From Borreliella afzelii (GTDB taxonomy: Bacteria; Spirochaetota; Spirochaetia; Borreliales; Borreliaceae): 64,000 bases of DNA. The stretch covers positions 223,039 to 287,038 of the forward strand of contig NZ_JACHGM010000002.1 of NCBI RefSeq assembly GCF_014202295.1. The letters are read 5' to 3'. Below the pieces are notes generated by a model. That model was not told the DNA's origin. It saw only the letters and a list, made by a program, of their open reading frames with translations, and made no database searches. Both the position numbers and the translations under genes were made by a program. Of the stretch, positions 1 to 8,302 are shown piece by piece; position 1 is the stretch's first letter; each line of letters starts with the position of its first letter.

Positions 1-216
1 TATTGAATAGACCTTAGATTTAAGGTCTTCCAATTGCTGTATTTTATTAGCTTGAGCTAAAGTTTTAGAGGCATAGGCATCATTGGGATTGGTTATCAAG
101 AATTCATTTAGATCTTTAATAGCTTGTTGACGTGTTTTTGAGTTTTCAAGATCACCAGGTTTTATTGAATAGACCTTAGATTTAAGGTCTTCTAAGTGGT
201 GTATTCTATTGTCTTC
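1..216 (-). repeat. 162-bp tandem repeat inside lmp1 (54 residues per unit)
   Basis: The run tattgaatagaccttagatt occurs at 1 and again at 163, exactly 162 bp apart and in frame. One whole unit lies at about 31-192, and flanking partial units begin or end at the window edge and near 216. Each unit encodes a helical, Lys/Gln-rich 54-residue block. The total copy number cannot be counted because the array leaves the window. Confidence 0.85.
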
Positions 217-1335
217 TTTTTCTTTATTTAATTGAAAAATGTCTTTTTTGTAAGGATATTTTGGTATATCAATTAAATTTGGCTCAATGTCTTTTTTTAT
301 TAAGGTTAATAGTAAATTGGAGGCTTCTTTAGTTTTTAAGCTTTCAATCAACTCATTCACTTTTTGAAATTTATTGCTTAAACCCTTTTTAATTAATTCT
401 TTTAATCTGTTTTTTCCAAGTGTGACTCTACCAGTATTAATATCGTCTAATATTTCGTAAAGCTCTTTTTTTATTAAGTAACTATATGGCCTATGAATTT
501 TTCCTATTATTGTTTGGCTGGGTGGAGAAAGGTCACTTTCTTCTTTAGAATTTGAAGGCATCTCTTTTAAAGATATAGCATTATTATTGTTTAAATATTT
601 ATTGTTGTCTAAGGTTTTTAAAATATGTTCTGAATTTTTTTCTTTGGGTAAATTTGTGTTTTGCGTATTATTTTCTATTTTTTGGGGGTTGTTTAAAATA
701 TTTTCATTGTTTGAGTTTTCACTTAATTTTTTTTTTAATTTTTCCAAAGAAAATAAATTTTTTTGATCATTAACATTTAATTTGGGATTTGGATGTTGTA
801 TTGTTTGATCTTCTTTTTTTGGTTGTGTATTTTGATTTATTTTTTCTGGGATTTTGCTTTTTTTAAATTCAGATATGTCTTCATCTTCAATACCAACGTC
901 ATCGTTTCTGTCAGAGTAGTTTTCTGTTATTGTGCTGTCTTTAATGTATCTATTATTAAATGCGATATCAAAATTTTCGTTTACATTTGTTTTTACATTG
1001 CCTTGACCTTTGATCTTATCTAAGATTTGATTTGCAGAATCTCTTTGTAAGTCGTTTGATTCAAAAGGGCTACTGTTGGCGATTTCTGCTAATGTATTTG
1101 TAAGCATTGCAATGTCTTCATTTTGCGGGTATTTATCTTGCAGAAGTTTTGCAACAGAATATGCTTTTTTATAGTTTCGATCTATTACACTGTTTTTAAC
1201 TTCGTTTAGCATTATTTCTCGATTTTTGTCATTTAATTTGCTTTGATATATATAGTATCCAAAGCCTCCAAATGATAAGATAAGTAAGAAAATTAAAAGC
1301 AATAATACCGAAAAATTTGTACGTTTTTTATTCAT
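1..1335 (-). CDS. lmp1: Surface-located membrane protein Lmp1, N-terminal part (runs off window)
   Basis: The reading frame is open from an ATG at 1335 to the left window edge, so the C-terminal part is missing. Residues about 7-30 form a hydrophobic membrane or signal segment after MNKKR. A long hydrophilic Asn/Lys-rich stretch follows, and then the frame enters 54-residue tandem repeats beginning DLKSKVYSIKPGD. This layout (N-terminal region, repeat region, C-terminal TPR region) is known for Borrelia Lmp1, a large surface protein reported to aid survival in the host. The TPR part is not in the window. The gene overlaps the end of the upstream TPR gene by 8 bp, so the two are probably co-transcribed. 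Identity rests on the repeats and the gene order. Confidence 0.85.
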   Translation of the reverse strand, partial: MNKKRTNFSVLLLLIFLLILSFGGFGYYIYQSKLNDKNREIMLNEVKNSVIDRNYKKAYSVAKLLQDKYPQNEDIAMLTNTLAEIANSSPFESNDLQRDSANQILDKIKGQGNVKTNVNENFDIAFNNRYIKDSTITENYSDRNDDVGIEDEDISEFKKSKIPEKINQNTQPKKEDQTIQHPNPKLNVNDQKNLFSLEKLKKKLSENSNNENILNNPQKIENNTQNTNLPKEKNSEHILKTLDNNKYLNNNNAISLKEMPSNSKEESDLSPPSQTIIGKIHRPYSYLIKKELYEILDDINTGRVTLGKNRLKELIKKGLSNKFQKVNELIESLKTKEASNLLLTLIKKDIEPNLIDIPKYPYKKDIFQLNKEKEDNRIHHLEDLKSKVYSIKPGDLENSKTRQQAIKDLNEFLITNPNDAYASKTLAQANKIQQLEDLKSKVYSI

Positions 1336-2095
1336 CTATGTATAACTCCTCTTGCCAATTAAGTTTTTCTAGCTCAATTAAAGAATTCGTTTCTAGATTG
1401 TCTTTAAAACTATCTTTAAGTATTTGATTTTTATCTTCTTTTGCGTATACAATATGTTCGGTCCGTCCCTTTAAACTTTTGTCAAGTTTTTCAAGATTAA
1501 TTTTTTCATTTCTTAAATAGCTTATTATAAGCAAAATACTGTCTTTTTTTTCTGTTTTTGATCTAAGAGTAATAAATTGTGAGTAGTCGTGAATAGCCAT
1601 AGTATATGAGTCCCAAGCCTTTTGGTATTCTTTTTCTTTAGATGTTATTTTGCCCTGTTGTACATAGGCATTAGCTCTGTTTAGCAGTGCGCTGTCATAA
1701 TTGGGCTTGTTTTTAATAGAATTGGAATAATATTTTATTGCTAGAGGATAGTAACCTTCTCCTCTGTTAAACATTATGTTTCCTAATTCATAATATAGTA
1801 TGTAATCTATCTCACCTCCTACTGCAATTCCATCGAGCAAGGCTCCTTCTGCTTCTGTTAGTTGGTTATTTTCTCTGTATGCTATTGATAAAAAGTAATA
1901 ACCGTGTTGTACTTTTGGATATTTTTTAATAGCATCGCTTAGTGTTTCGATTGCTTGAATATAATTTTTATTTTTCATTTCTTCTTTGCCGATTCTAATT
2001 AGTCTTTGAGAATATGCTAATTTTGAATTAAATATTAAAATTAAAAATAAAATAAAAATTTTACAATTTTTATTTAATAATAAATAAATCTTCAT
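1328..2095 (-). CDS. Exported TPR-repeat protein
   Basis: The product has 255 residues. The first ~29 form a typical export signal: Lys-containing start, hydrophobic core, then LAYSQ. No lipobox cysteine is seen, so it is probably periplasmic or membrane-associated. Residues ~35-170 hold TPR-like helix pairs (for example NKNYIQAIETLSDAIKKYP and YPLAIKYYSNSIKNKPN). The C-terminal third is charged and unrecognised. The ATG at 2095 has a GGGA-type ribosome site. The 3' end overlaps the lmp1 start by 8 bp, which suggests translational coupling and perhaps a shared envelope role. No precise function can be assigned. Confidence 0.75.
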   Translation of the reverse strand: MKIYLLLNKNCKIFILFLILIFNSKLAYSQRLIRIGKEEMKNKNYIQAIETLSDAIKKYPKVQHGYYFLSIAYRENNQLTEAEGALLDGIAVGGEIDYILYYELGNIMFNRGEGYYPLAIKYYSNSIKNKPNYDSALLNRANAYVQQGKITSKEKEYQKAWDSYTMAIHDYSQFITLRSKTEKKDSILLIISYLRNEKINLEKLDKSLKGRTEHIVYAKEDKNQILKDSFKDNLETNSLIELEKLNWQEELYIDE

Positions 2096-2131
2096 TTTTT
2101 TCCCATTATAATTAATTTAGATTAAATGCCT

Positions 2132-3871
2132 TTAGACTTCATAAGCTCTTTTTATAAAATTTATTTTTTGCTTCAATTTTGCTTTGAAAAAAGAAATAAA
2201 TTCTAATAAACCACTTTTTTCATTAGATTTTATCTTTTTATTGTTTTTTAATTCTACCAAATTCTCACAATATATTAAATAGTATAATGCAGGTAATAAT
2301 TTTTTATCATTTTCATCTTCTAGTTTTTCAATAAGATTAAATCTTATATTTTTGAGAATAATTTTTAAAATTCTTGATCTTGTTTTTAGTGATTTTATTA
2401 AAAGATATGATCTTTGATAATCTAGTTGGTTGGGACTTATTTTTTGCATTTTTATTATTTTTTTAGGTATTGTAATTTTATTTTCGTCAAGGTAAAGCAG
2501 TATATCTGATATAAACTTGAAATGTTTATTTTCAATATTGGGATAAAAAGATAGAAAATATACAAATATTTGATTTTGTATTTCAAAGGGTTTTTTTTTA
2601 AAAAATTCTTTTATGTATTGACAATAAATTTTTTTATCCTTATTGTCAGCATAAATATAGAATGCAATCCATCCATAAGTTTCTATATTCTGAGAATTTT
2701 TTTCTACATAGCTCATAATACTTTGTATAAATACATTTTTAATGTATTTATCTTTAAATAAGATTGAGCTTTCGTAAGGGTTAAAATTTGTTTTGTCAAA
2801 AGATGTAAAAAAATCTTCTGTTTGGAATTTTGCGGTTATAATTTCTTTGATTTTTTCTTTTATGTTGATTAATTTGTGTTTTTCAATGTATTCAAGTGCA
2901 TATAGGAAAGATTCCCAATTATTCGATACTTTGTCTTTGAAAAACCAAGTTAAATATTTTTTTGTTATTGTTTTTTCAACTATAAATAAATAACACTTTA
3001 ATGTGTCTTGAAAATCCTTTGGGGTGTATTGTGTAAAATCGCTGAAAAAATAATTAAAGTTAATATTTTTACTCGAACCTTTGTAAAAAATTTCATTAAG
3101 ACTTAAAGTTTTTATTGCGCGTAAATAGTTTAAAATTTCATTGTATTTTAGCGCTAAAATTTCTTCTTCCAAGTATTTGTAATGTTTTATTAAAATTTTT
3201 ATAAAAATATTTTTACTTAAACATCCAACTGGCCAATATATAAGTATTAGGATTCTTTTTAATTTTATTAGTCTACTTTCTTTATTAATTAAGCTTGATT
3301 TAAAAACTTTTTGGTTTTCTTTTTGATTTTTTAAGTTGTTATTTAAAATATTTAATATTTTAAATTTATTTTTGTTTCTTACAGCTACTAGAATATCTAT
3401 TGTTTGTTCTAAGTTGTCAATGTTAATATTGCTAGAAAAATTCAATATAATTTGTTTGTAAATGTCTTTTTTTTCTTGAGAATAATAAGGGTTATTTTGT
3501 ATTTCAATTAGTTTTAAAAAATTGTTAGATTTTAGTTTATATGTTATTCCTAGTTTTTTGGTGTTAAAGTTGGCTTCTTTGCTTATTTGAGTGAAGTTTT
3601 TATTTCTTACTATTTCTAATATCCATTTTTTAATTATTTCATTTTGAGTTTTTTTGTAGTAGTATTCTTCAAGCGAAGAATTTGATACATTTTTTTCCTT
3701 TTCATAATCATTGCTAATTTTTATAAGTTCAATTATTTCAGGTTTTTTTAATTTGTAAAGTTGGGAAGAAATGCTATACTTTAAAACCTTTTCTTCTATA
3801 TATTTGATTATGTATTTTTTTAATGTAGCAAGGGAATTATAAAATTCTGGATCTTTTTTAATCGTTTTCAT
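2132..3871 (-). CDS. Uncharacterised Lys/Asn-rich helical protein
   Basis: A 579-residue protein with no signal peptide, no membrane segment and no motif I recognise. It is very rich in Lys, Ile, Asn and Phe and looks helical throughout, with no obvious repeat. The start at 3871 has an AAGGA site 4 bp upstream and overlaps the last 14 bp of galU, so it is translated from the galU transcript. It is followed by the TPR gene after 36 bp. It is probably cytoplasmic and Borrelia-specific. Confidence 0.7.
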   Translation of the reverse strand: MKTIKKDPEFYNSLATLKKYIIKYIEEKVLKYSISSQLYKLKKPEIIELIKISNDYEKEKNVSNSSLEEYYYKKTQNEIIKKWILEIVRNKNFTQISKEANFNTKKLGITYKLKSNNFLKLIEIQNNPYYSQEKKDIYKQIILNFSSNINIDNLEQTIDILVAVRNKNKFKILNILNNNLKNQKENQKVFKSSLINKESRLIKLKRILILIYWPVGCLSKNIFIKILIKHYKYLEEEILALKYNEILNYLRAIKTLSLNEIFYKGSSKNINFNYFFSDFTQYTPKDFQDTLKCYLFIVEKTITKKYLTWFFKDKVSNNWESFLYALEYIEKHKLINIKEKIKEIITAKFQTEDFFTSFDKTNFNPYESSILFKDKYIKNVFIQSIMSYVEKNSQNIETYGWIAFYIYADNKDKKIYCQYIKEFFKKKPFEIQNQIFVYFLSFYPNIENKHFKFISDILLYLDENKITIPKKIIKMQKISPNQLDYQRSYLLIKSLKTRSRILKIILKNIRFNLIEKLEDENDKKLLPALYYLIYCENLVELKNNKKIKSNEKSGLLEFISFFKAKLKQKINFIKRAYEV

Positions 3872-4694
3872 TTATTCCTTTTTTTATAATTTCCATTAAA
3901 TTTTTATCTTTTTTTGCAAAATTTATTATTGCCTCTAAATAGCCCTCAAAAGTTCCTATATCAATTCTTTTTCCCTTAATATTTTTATATAATACTTTTT
4001 TTTGATCCATCAGCTTTTTTAAAGCATAAATGTGATAATATTCACCTTTTTGATGTAGTTTAAATCCTTCTTCTAAATGTTCAAAAAATTCATAGTTGTA
4101 CAAAAATCTTCCAATAGATGCTTTATTGCTAGGCTCACTTCCAATTTTTGGTTTTTCAACAATGTTTTTTACATGGATTTCGTCTTTGTAGAGTTCTATT
4201 ACTCCATATCTGTTTATATTTTCTGGATTTTCAATGATAGATATTATACTCTTTCCAGTTTTTTCATGAAGTTTTATCAATTGTAAGCTTAATGGTGGAT
4301 TTCCGATATGCAGATCGTCAGGGTAGGCCACAATTACAGGTTCTCTATTTATCCAGGGCTTTGCATAAAGTAGTGCATTTCCCGTTCCCATCATTTCTTT
4401 TTGCCTTATGAAGCTTATGTTAATTTTTTTGTCTTTAATCTTTTCTAATTCATTTTCTTTATTTTCTTTTAAGAAAATGTTTTCAAGTTCAATTTCTCTG
4501 TCAAAATAATCTTCAAGAACTTTTTTCCGTCTTGAGCTTATTAATAAAATGTCTTTTATTCCTGAATCTATAAATTCTTGGATAATATAATCTATGGCTG
4601 GTTTGTTTAAAATTGGTAACATTTCTTTTGGAATTGTTTTTGTTATTGGTAAAAATCTTGTTCCATACCCAGCTGCCAGAATAATACCTTTCAT
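3858..4694 (-). CDS. galU: UTP--glucose-1-phosphate uridylyltransferase
   Basis: Makes UDP-glucose from UTP and glucose-1-phosphate, the sugar donor for glycolipids. The 278-residue protein starts with the nucleotidyltransferase signature MKGIILAAGYGTRFLPITKT, followed by PKEMLPILNKPAI, VAYPDDL and VEKP, all typical of GalU. The frame is open further upstream to 5009, but that extension lacks family similarity and covers rsmD on the other strand. The ATG at 4694 has an AAGAGAG site and gives the normal length. An extended -10 promoter lies just upstream. In Borrelia a UDP-sugar supply would feed membrane glycolipids, which is family knowledge and not visible here. Confidence 0.93.
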   Translation of the reverse strand: MKGIILAAGYGTRFLPITKTIPKEMLPILNKPAIDYIIQEFIDSGIKDILLISSRRKKVLEDYFDREIELENIFLKENKENELEKIKDKKINISFIRQKEMMGTGNALLYAKPWINREPVIVAYPDDLHIGNPPLSLQLIKLHEKTGKSIISIIENPENINRYGVIELYKDEIHVKNIVEKPKIGSEPSNKASIGRFLYNYEFFEHLEEGFKLHQKGEYYHIYALKKLMDQKKVLYKNIKGKRIDIGTFEGYLEAIINFAKKDKNLMEIIKKGINEND

Positions 4695-4715
4695 ACTTTT
4701 CTCTCTTAAAATAAG

Positions 4716-4724
4716 ATTATAGCA
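4716..4724 (-). promoter_or_regulatory. Extended -10 promoter for galU
   Basis: On the minus strand the sequence reads TGCTATAAT, a perfect extended -10. Transcription would begin near 4709, about 15 nt before the galU ATG. The best -35 (TTGAAT) sits about 20 bp upstream, which is too far, so the TG extension probably compensates. Confidence 0.6.
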
Positions 4725-4779
4725 AAAATTTAATTTTATATATTCAATGTTTTTTAAAATTGTTTTAAAATCTTTACTT

Positions 4780-5316
4780 ATGTATGTAAGTTCGGGTAAA
4801 TATAAAGGTAGAAAAATTTTATTTCCCAAGACCGGTGCTATTCGTCCCGTGATGTCTCTTGTCAGAGAAGCCTTTTTTTCTATTATTTTTAAAGATATTA
4901 TTAACTCAAAATTTTTGGATGTTTTTGCGGGGACTGGAATAATGTCTATTGAGGCTCTTAGCAGGGGAGCAAGTCTTGCCCATCTTGTTGAATGTAATAA
5001 AAAAACCAAAAGTACATTAGTGAAAAATTTTAGCTTTGTTGAGGAATTTTATAAGTTTTTTTTTCAAAGAGCAGAGGATTTTTTGAGTAAAAAAGATCTT
5101 TTTTATGATTTTATTTATCTTGATCCTCCTTTTAATTATAAAGATAAGATTAATTTGCTTGAGATTATTTTAAAAGGTAAAATTTTAAATGATAAAGTTA
5201 ATATCATTATGCATTGTCCTTTCGGTGAAGATTTAGACATAAATACATCAAAATTTTCAGTTTATAATTTTAAAAGGTATGGGGGATCAAAACTTATTTT
5301 TTTGAAAATATTGTAG
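4780..5316 (+). CDS. rsmD: 16S rRNA (guanine-N2) methyltransferase, RsmD family
   Basis: An AdoMet-dependent methylase that, in the RsmD family, modifies G966 of 16S rRNA. Visible motifs: SSGKYKGRKI at the N-terminus, RPVMSLVREAFFSI, the AdoMet-binding LDVFAGTGIMSIEALSRGA, and catalytic DPPF within YLDPPFNY. The frame opens at an ATG at 4747, but family members begin with a residue or two before SGKYKGR, so the ATG at 4780 (178 residues) is preferred. Neither start has a good ribosome site. The gene diverges from galU and ends 4 bp from the convergent gene to its right. Confidence 0.85.
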   Translation: MYVSSGKYKGRKILFPKTGAIRPVMSLVREAFFSIIFKDIINSKFLDVFAGTGIMSIEALSRGASLAHLVECNKKTKSTLVKNFSFVEEFYKFFFQRAEDFLSKKDLFYDFIYLDPPFNYKDKINLLEIILKGKILNDKVNIIMHCPFGEDLDINTSKFSVYNFKRYGGSKLIFLKIL

Positions 5317-5320
5317 GATT

Positions 5321-6871
5321 TCATTTTCTTTCATGATTAAAGAGAATGAGTTGAATTTCGTTTTTATTTAATTCTGGAATGTTGTTTTGTATTGCGAAAT
5401 CGTCCACATTTTTTAATGGATTTTTTTTGTAATTCCCATTTGTATCTTTTATTAAAATTTCCTTCTTTTCAAGATCCATTATTATTTCTTCTATTTTGTA
5501 AGTCTGGTTTTTTTTGTTTATTATGGATAAATTTGGCATGATGCTCATTTTGTATTCAATAACAGCAGCTTGAAAAAGATTTTCATTATTATTTTTTTTG
5601 TTTATGCTTACTATTTGCCCATAATCAAAAGGTGCAAGTATTGTTAAAAAATTTTCTAACATCTTAATGTCAAATTTTTTGTTTTTTGTTTGCTCGTTTG
5701 ACTCTTTTCTGCTCCAATAGTATTTCCCACTATTTTCTGTTAGGAACTTAACAGTCTCTAATGGATTGGCGCTTTCTTTTATTATTATTGGGTTTACCAA
5801 TTCATCGTAAGTATCTATTATGCAGAAAATTCTAACAAGTTCATGAATAAATTTGTTGTTTTTTAGTTGTGGATATCCAGTAGCATCAAGGTAATCTTTT
5901 TGTCCATTGATTATCATTTTTGTAATAGCCGAAATATCTTCTCTTATTCTAAATAAATTCTTAGCAATGTTAATACTTTTTTCTAAGTGTTCTATTTTTA
6001 ATTTGTGATGTTCTTTTAAATTTTTATCTTTAAGGCTTATTTTGTTTCCTATATTTTCTAATATTGTTATATGCATTAATCCTATTGAGTGCAATAATGA
6101 TCCAAGTGCAGCTTGTAGTATCATATCTTCTGCATAAAAAAATTCTGTAAATTCGGTATATTCAGTTTTATCAAGAAAAAATTTCATAGTTGAGCGAGGC
6201 GCATTTTGTAAAGATCTTATTTTGTTCAAATTTGCAATTGTAATTAGAAAATAAATTGTTGTGTCTACTGAGTGTAGCAGTATTGAATCGCCTTCTGTTT
6301 TAATTTTTCCTTTAAAAAATTCATAATCTCTTCTAGCAGAATATAAATATAATTTTTTTAAAGTTTTTTTATCTTTAAGGTTTTCTTTTGTTCTAAGCTT
6401 TTGAGTATCAAAATAGTGATATATTTCTAATAAAATTTTTTGCAAAGATATTATCTTGTGTCTTGGAAGTATTTTAAAGCTTCCTTCCAATATTTCCTTC
6501 CAATAAATTTGATTGGGCTCAACCTCCATTAATGTATTTATTTTCATGGTCGGTTTTTTCCCTTTGGTAATAAATATTGGGTCGTCTTCTCTAAAGGGTT
6601 TGTATACGTCTTTTAGATTATCTATTAGTTTTTCTCTTAAATAGTTGAGATCATCATTAAAAATTTCTTCATTTATTTTTTTTATTAGGTCTTCATATGA
6701 TACATTTTCTTCTTTTTTAAGTACAGGAATGTACGGTGTATTACCTTTATCAAGTATTTTAATAATTTTTTCATTTACTCTTGTACCAAGTTTTGATAAA
6801 TTTCCTATTCTTGCAAAAATTACGTCTTGTTCATTTAGATCTTTTATTTGTTTTATTTCTTTAAGTATCAC
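5321..6871 (-). CDS. Degenerate HD-GYP domain protein
   Basis: A 516-residue cytoplasmic protein. The C-terminal half aligns by eye with HD-GYP cyclic-di-GMP phosphodiesterases: LLHSVDTTIYFL for the first histidine helix, LLHSIGLMHI where the family has LLHDIGK, and DATGYPQL (Gly332-Tyr333-Pro334) for the GYP motif. The HD aspartate is Ser262, and the HHE stretch before the GYP motif is replaced by NGQKDYL, so most metal ligands are missing. It may bind a nucleotide or a partner without catalysis. The start is a GTG with an AAGGAT site; no in-frame ATG is better placed. It lies 29 bp downstream of two tRNA-Phe genes with no visible terminator between. Confidence 0.7.
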   Translation of the reverse strand: MILKEIKQIKDLNEQDVIFARIGNLSKLGTRVNEKIIKILDKGNTPYIPVLKKEENVSYEDLIKKINEEIFNDDLNYLREKLIDNLKDVYKPFREDDPIFITKGKKPTMKINTLMEVEPNQIYWKEILEGSFKILPRHKIISLQKILLEIYHYFDTQKLRTKENLKDKKTLKKLYLYSARRDYEFFKGKIKTEGDSILLHSVDTTIYFLITIANLNKIRSLQNAPRSTMKFFLDKTEYTEFTEFFYAEDMILQAALGSLLHSIGLMHITILENIGNKISLKDKNLKEHHKLKIEHLEKSINIAKNLFRIREDISAITKMIINGQKDYLDATGYPQLKNNKFIHELVRIFCIIDTYDELVNPIIIKESANPLETVKFLTENSGKYYWSRKESNEQTKNKKFDIKMLENFLTILAPFDYGQIVSINKKNNNENLFQAAVIEYKMSIMPNLSIINKKNQTYKIEEIIMDLEKKEILIKDTNGNYKKNPLKNVDDFAIQNNIPELNKNEIQLILFNHERK

Positions 6872-6899
6872 TTTGAGATCCTTTTAATCTTTAAATAAA

Positions 6900-6972
6900 T
6901 GTCGCCGAGGAGAATCGAACTCCTGACACAAGGATTTTCAGTCCTATGCTCTACCAACTGAGCTACAGCGAC
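6900..6972 (-). tRNA. tRNA-Phe(GAA), second of tandem pair
   Basis: A 73-nt cloverleaf read on the minus strand. The acceptor stem is GTCGCTG/CGGCGAC, the D arm GCTC..GAGC, the anticodon loop CTGAAAA with GAA, the T arm AGGAG-TTCGATT-CTCCT, and the discriminator A at 6900. CCA is not encoded. It is identical to its upstream neighbour except for four bases in the acceptor stem. Confidence 0.95.
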
Positions 6973-6991
6973 AATTGCAATTTAATGAACA

Positions 6992-7064
6992 TGCTGCCGA
7001 GGAGAATCGAACTCCTGACACAAGGATTTTCAGTCCTATGCTCTACCAACTGAGCTACAGCAGC
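6992..7064 (-). tRNA. tRNA-Phe(GAA), first of tandem pair
   Basis: A 73-nt cloverleaf on the minus strand with acceptor stem GCTGCTG/CGGCAGC, anticodon GAA and discriminator A at 6992. It lies 19 bp upstream of the second copy. All differences between the copies are two base pairs of the acceptor stem (positions 2-71 and 3-70), each preserved as a Watson-Crick pair. Confidence 0.95.
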
Positions 7065-7084
7065 GTTTTGATTCTAATACCTTA

Positions 7085-7113
7085 ATTTTTTCATAAGTAT
7101 ATATGTTTGTCAA
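7085..7113 (-). promoter_or_regulatory. Candidate promoter of the tRNA-Phe pair
   Basis: On the minus strand a perfect -35 TTGACA (7108-7113) is followed after 17 bp by AAAAAT (7085-7090), a four-of-six match to TATAAT. Transcription would start about 14 nt before the first tRNA. The rest of the 266-bp gap up to hflC (7065-7330) shows no gene. Confidence 0.45.
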
Positions 7114-7287
7114 CTCTTTTTAAATTTTAGCTTTTGAATGTAGTGCTAAAAAAATGATTTATAGCTAGATTTTGGCTTTAAAATAAGCAATTTAGAAAAT
7201 TTAATTAACCTTTTAAAGGTTGTAGTAATATATTATTGCTAAATAAAGGCTTCAATTACTATTTATAATAACAGTACTTTAGGATTT

Positions 7288-7326
7288 CTATTTTATAGAT
7301 TTTAAAGAAAAAAAACTATAAAATAG
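7288..7326. terminator. 11-bp inverted repeat after hflC
   Basis: The arms ctattttatag (7288-7298) and ctataaaatag (7316-7326) are perfect inverted repeats around a 17-nt A-rich loop. They start 4 bp beyond the hflC stop codon, where a terminator is expected. The stem is AT-rich and there is no clean T run after it, so its strength as a terminator is doubtful. Confidence 0.4.
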
Positions 7327-7330
7327 ATTT

Positions 7331-8302
7331 TCAATCTCTTTTGTGAAGATATTTAAAGAAATCCATATCTGTTGAGAAAATTTTTCTTTTATCTTTTAAT
7401 ACTGCTTTATAGCTTTCTAATGCCTGCCAAAATTTGTAAAATTCAATATTTTTGCTATATGTATTTGAATAAATTCTTGCGGCTTCTTGGTCCCCTTCAG
7501 CTTTTATTTTTGCAGCAGTTGCTTTTGCTTCACTTAATAGGCTTAACTTTTCTTTTTCTATGCTTCCAAGAATTTCTGTTTTTTCAGCCAATCCTATGCT
7601 TCTTTGTTCTTCTGCGATTTGTTGTCTTTCTGAAATCATTCTATTGTTTACAGATTCAATAAGGCTTGGATCATAAGTAACTTTTCTTATTAGTACATCT
7701 ACAATTTCAATTCCAATATCTTTGGTATTGTTGTTTGCTATATTAATTATTTCTTTTTCGATTATTTTTCGCCCTTTTGTTATTTTGTAAATACCATTAA
7801 TTTTTGTTTCTTGCGGGGTGAGTACTCCATTAGACAAACGTTGAATTGGATCGTTTGAGCTTCTTATAATTTCAAGCAAAGGATATTTTGCGATAACTCC
7901 TCTAACAGCGGGTTCAATTGCCGCATCAATTCTAACGTAAGCTCTATTCATTGTTTTTATTGTTGTATAAAATTTATTTATGTCTGCAATTTTCCATCTA
8001 GCTGTTGTATCAATCCATATTAATTGCTTTTCTTCTCCCCCTGTTGGGATTCTTTGAGGCTCTCCATCCCATCTGAGAATAATTTTGGGAAATATTTGTA
8101 CATTTTCAATTAATGGAATTTTATATTTAAGCCCAGCTAAGCTTTCGGTTCTTTGTATCTTTCCAAGTCTAGTGGTTATTGAAATTTCATTTTCTTTTAA
8201 AATATAAATTGGTTGAAAAATAGACAAAATGGTTAAGCAAACTATTATTGTAAAGGTTATGATTTTTATAGTAGATAATAAAAGATTTATTATAAATTTC
8301 AT
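7331..8302 (-). CDS. hflC: HflC, SPFH-family membrane protein
   Basis: With HflK this forms a membrane complex that, in other bacteria, encloses and modulates the FtsH protease. The 323-residue protein has one N-terminal membrane anchor (about residues 7-30) followed by the SPFH/prohibitin domain (SITTRLGKIQRT, GLKYKIPLIENVQ, RWKIAD) and a helical stretch with ERQQIAEEQRSIG and AKATAAKIKAEGDQEAARIY, typical of HflC. The ATG abuts the hflK stop codon, with a GAGGT site inside hflK. The FtsH partner is not in this window. Confidence 0.9.
   Translation of the reverse strand: MKFIINLLLSTIKIITFTIIVCLTILSIFQPIYILKENEISITTRLGKIQRTESLAGLKYKIPLIENVQIFPKIILRWDGEPQRIPTGGEEKQLIWIDTTARWKIADINKFYTTIKTMNRAYVRIDAAIEPAVRGVIAKYPLLEIIRSSNDPIQRLSNGVLTPQETKINGIYKITKGRKIIEKEIINIANNNTKDIGIEIVDVLIRKVTYDPSLIESVNNRMISERQQIAEEQRSIGLAEKTEILGSIEKEKLSLLSEAKATAAKIKAEGDQEAARIYSNTYSKNIEFYKFWQALESYKAVLKDKRKIFSTDMDFFKYLHKRD

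Noticed and set aside
4695-5009. Upstream extension of the galU frame to 5009
   Set aside because: It covers rsmD on the opposite strand, lacks GalU similarity, and the ATG at 4694 has a ribosome site and normal length.
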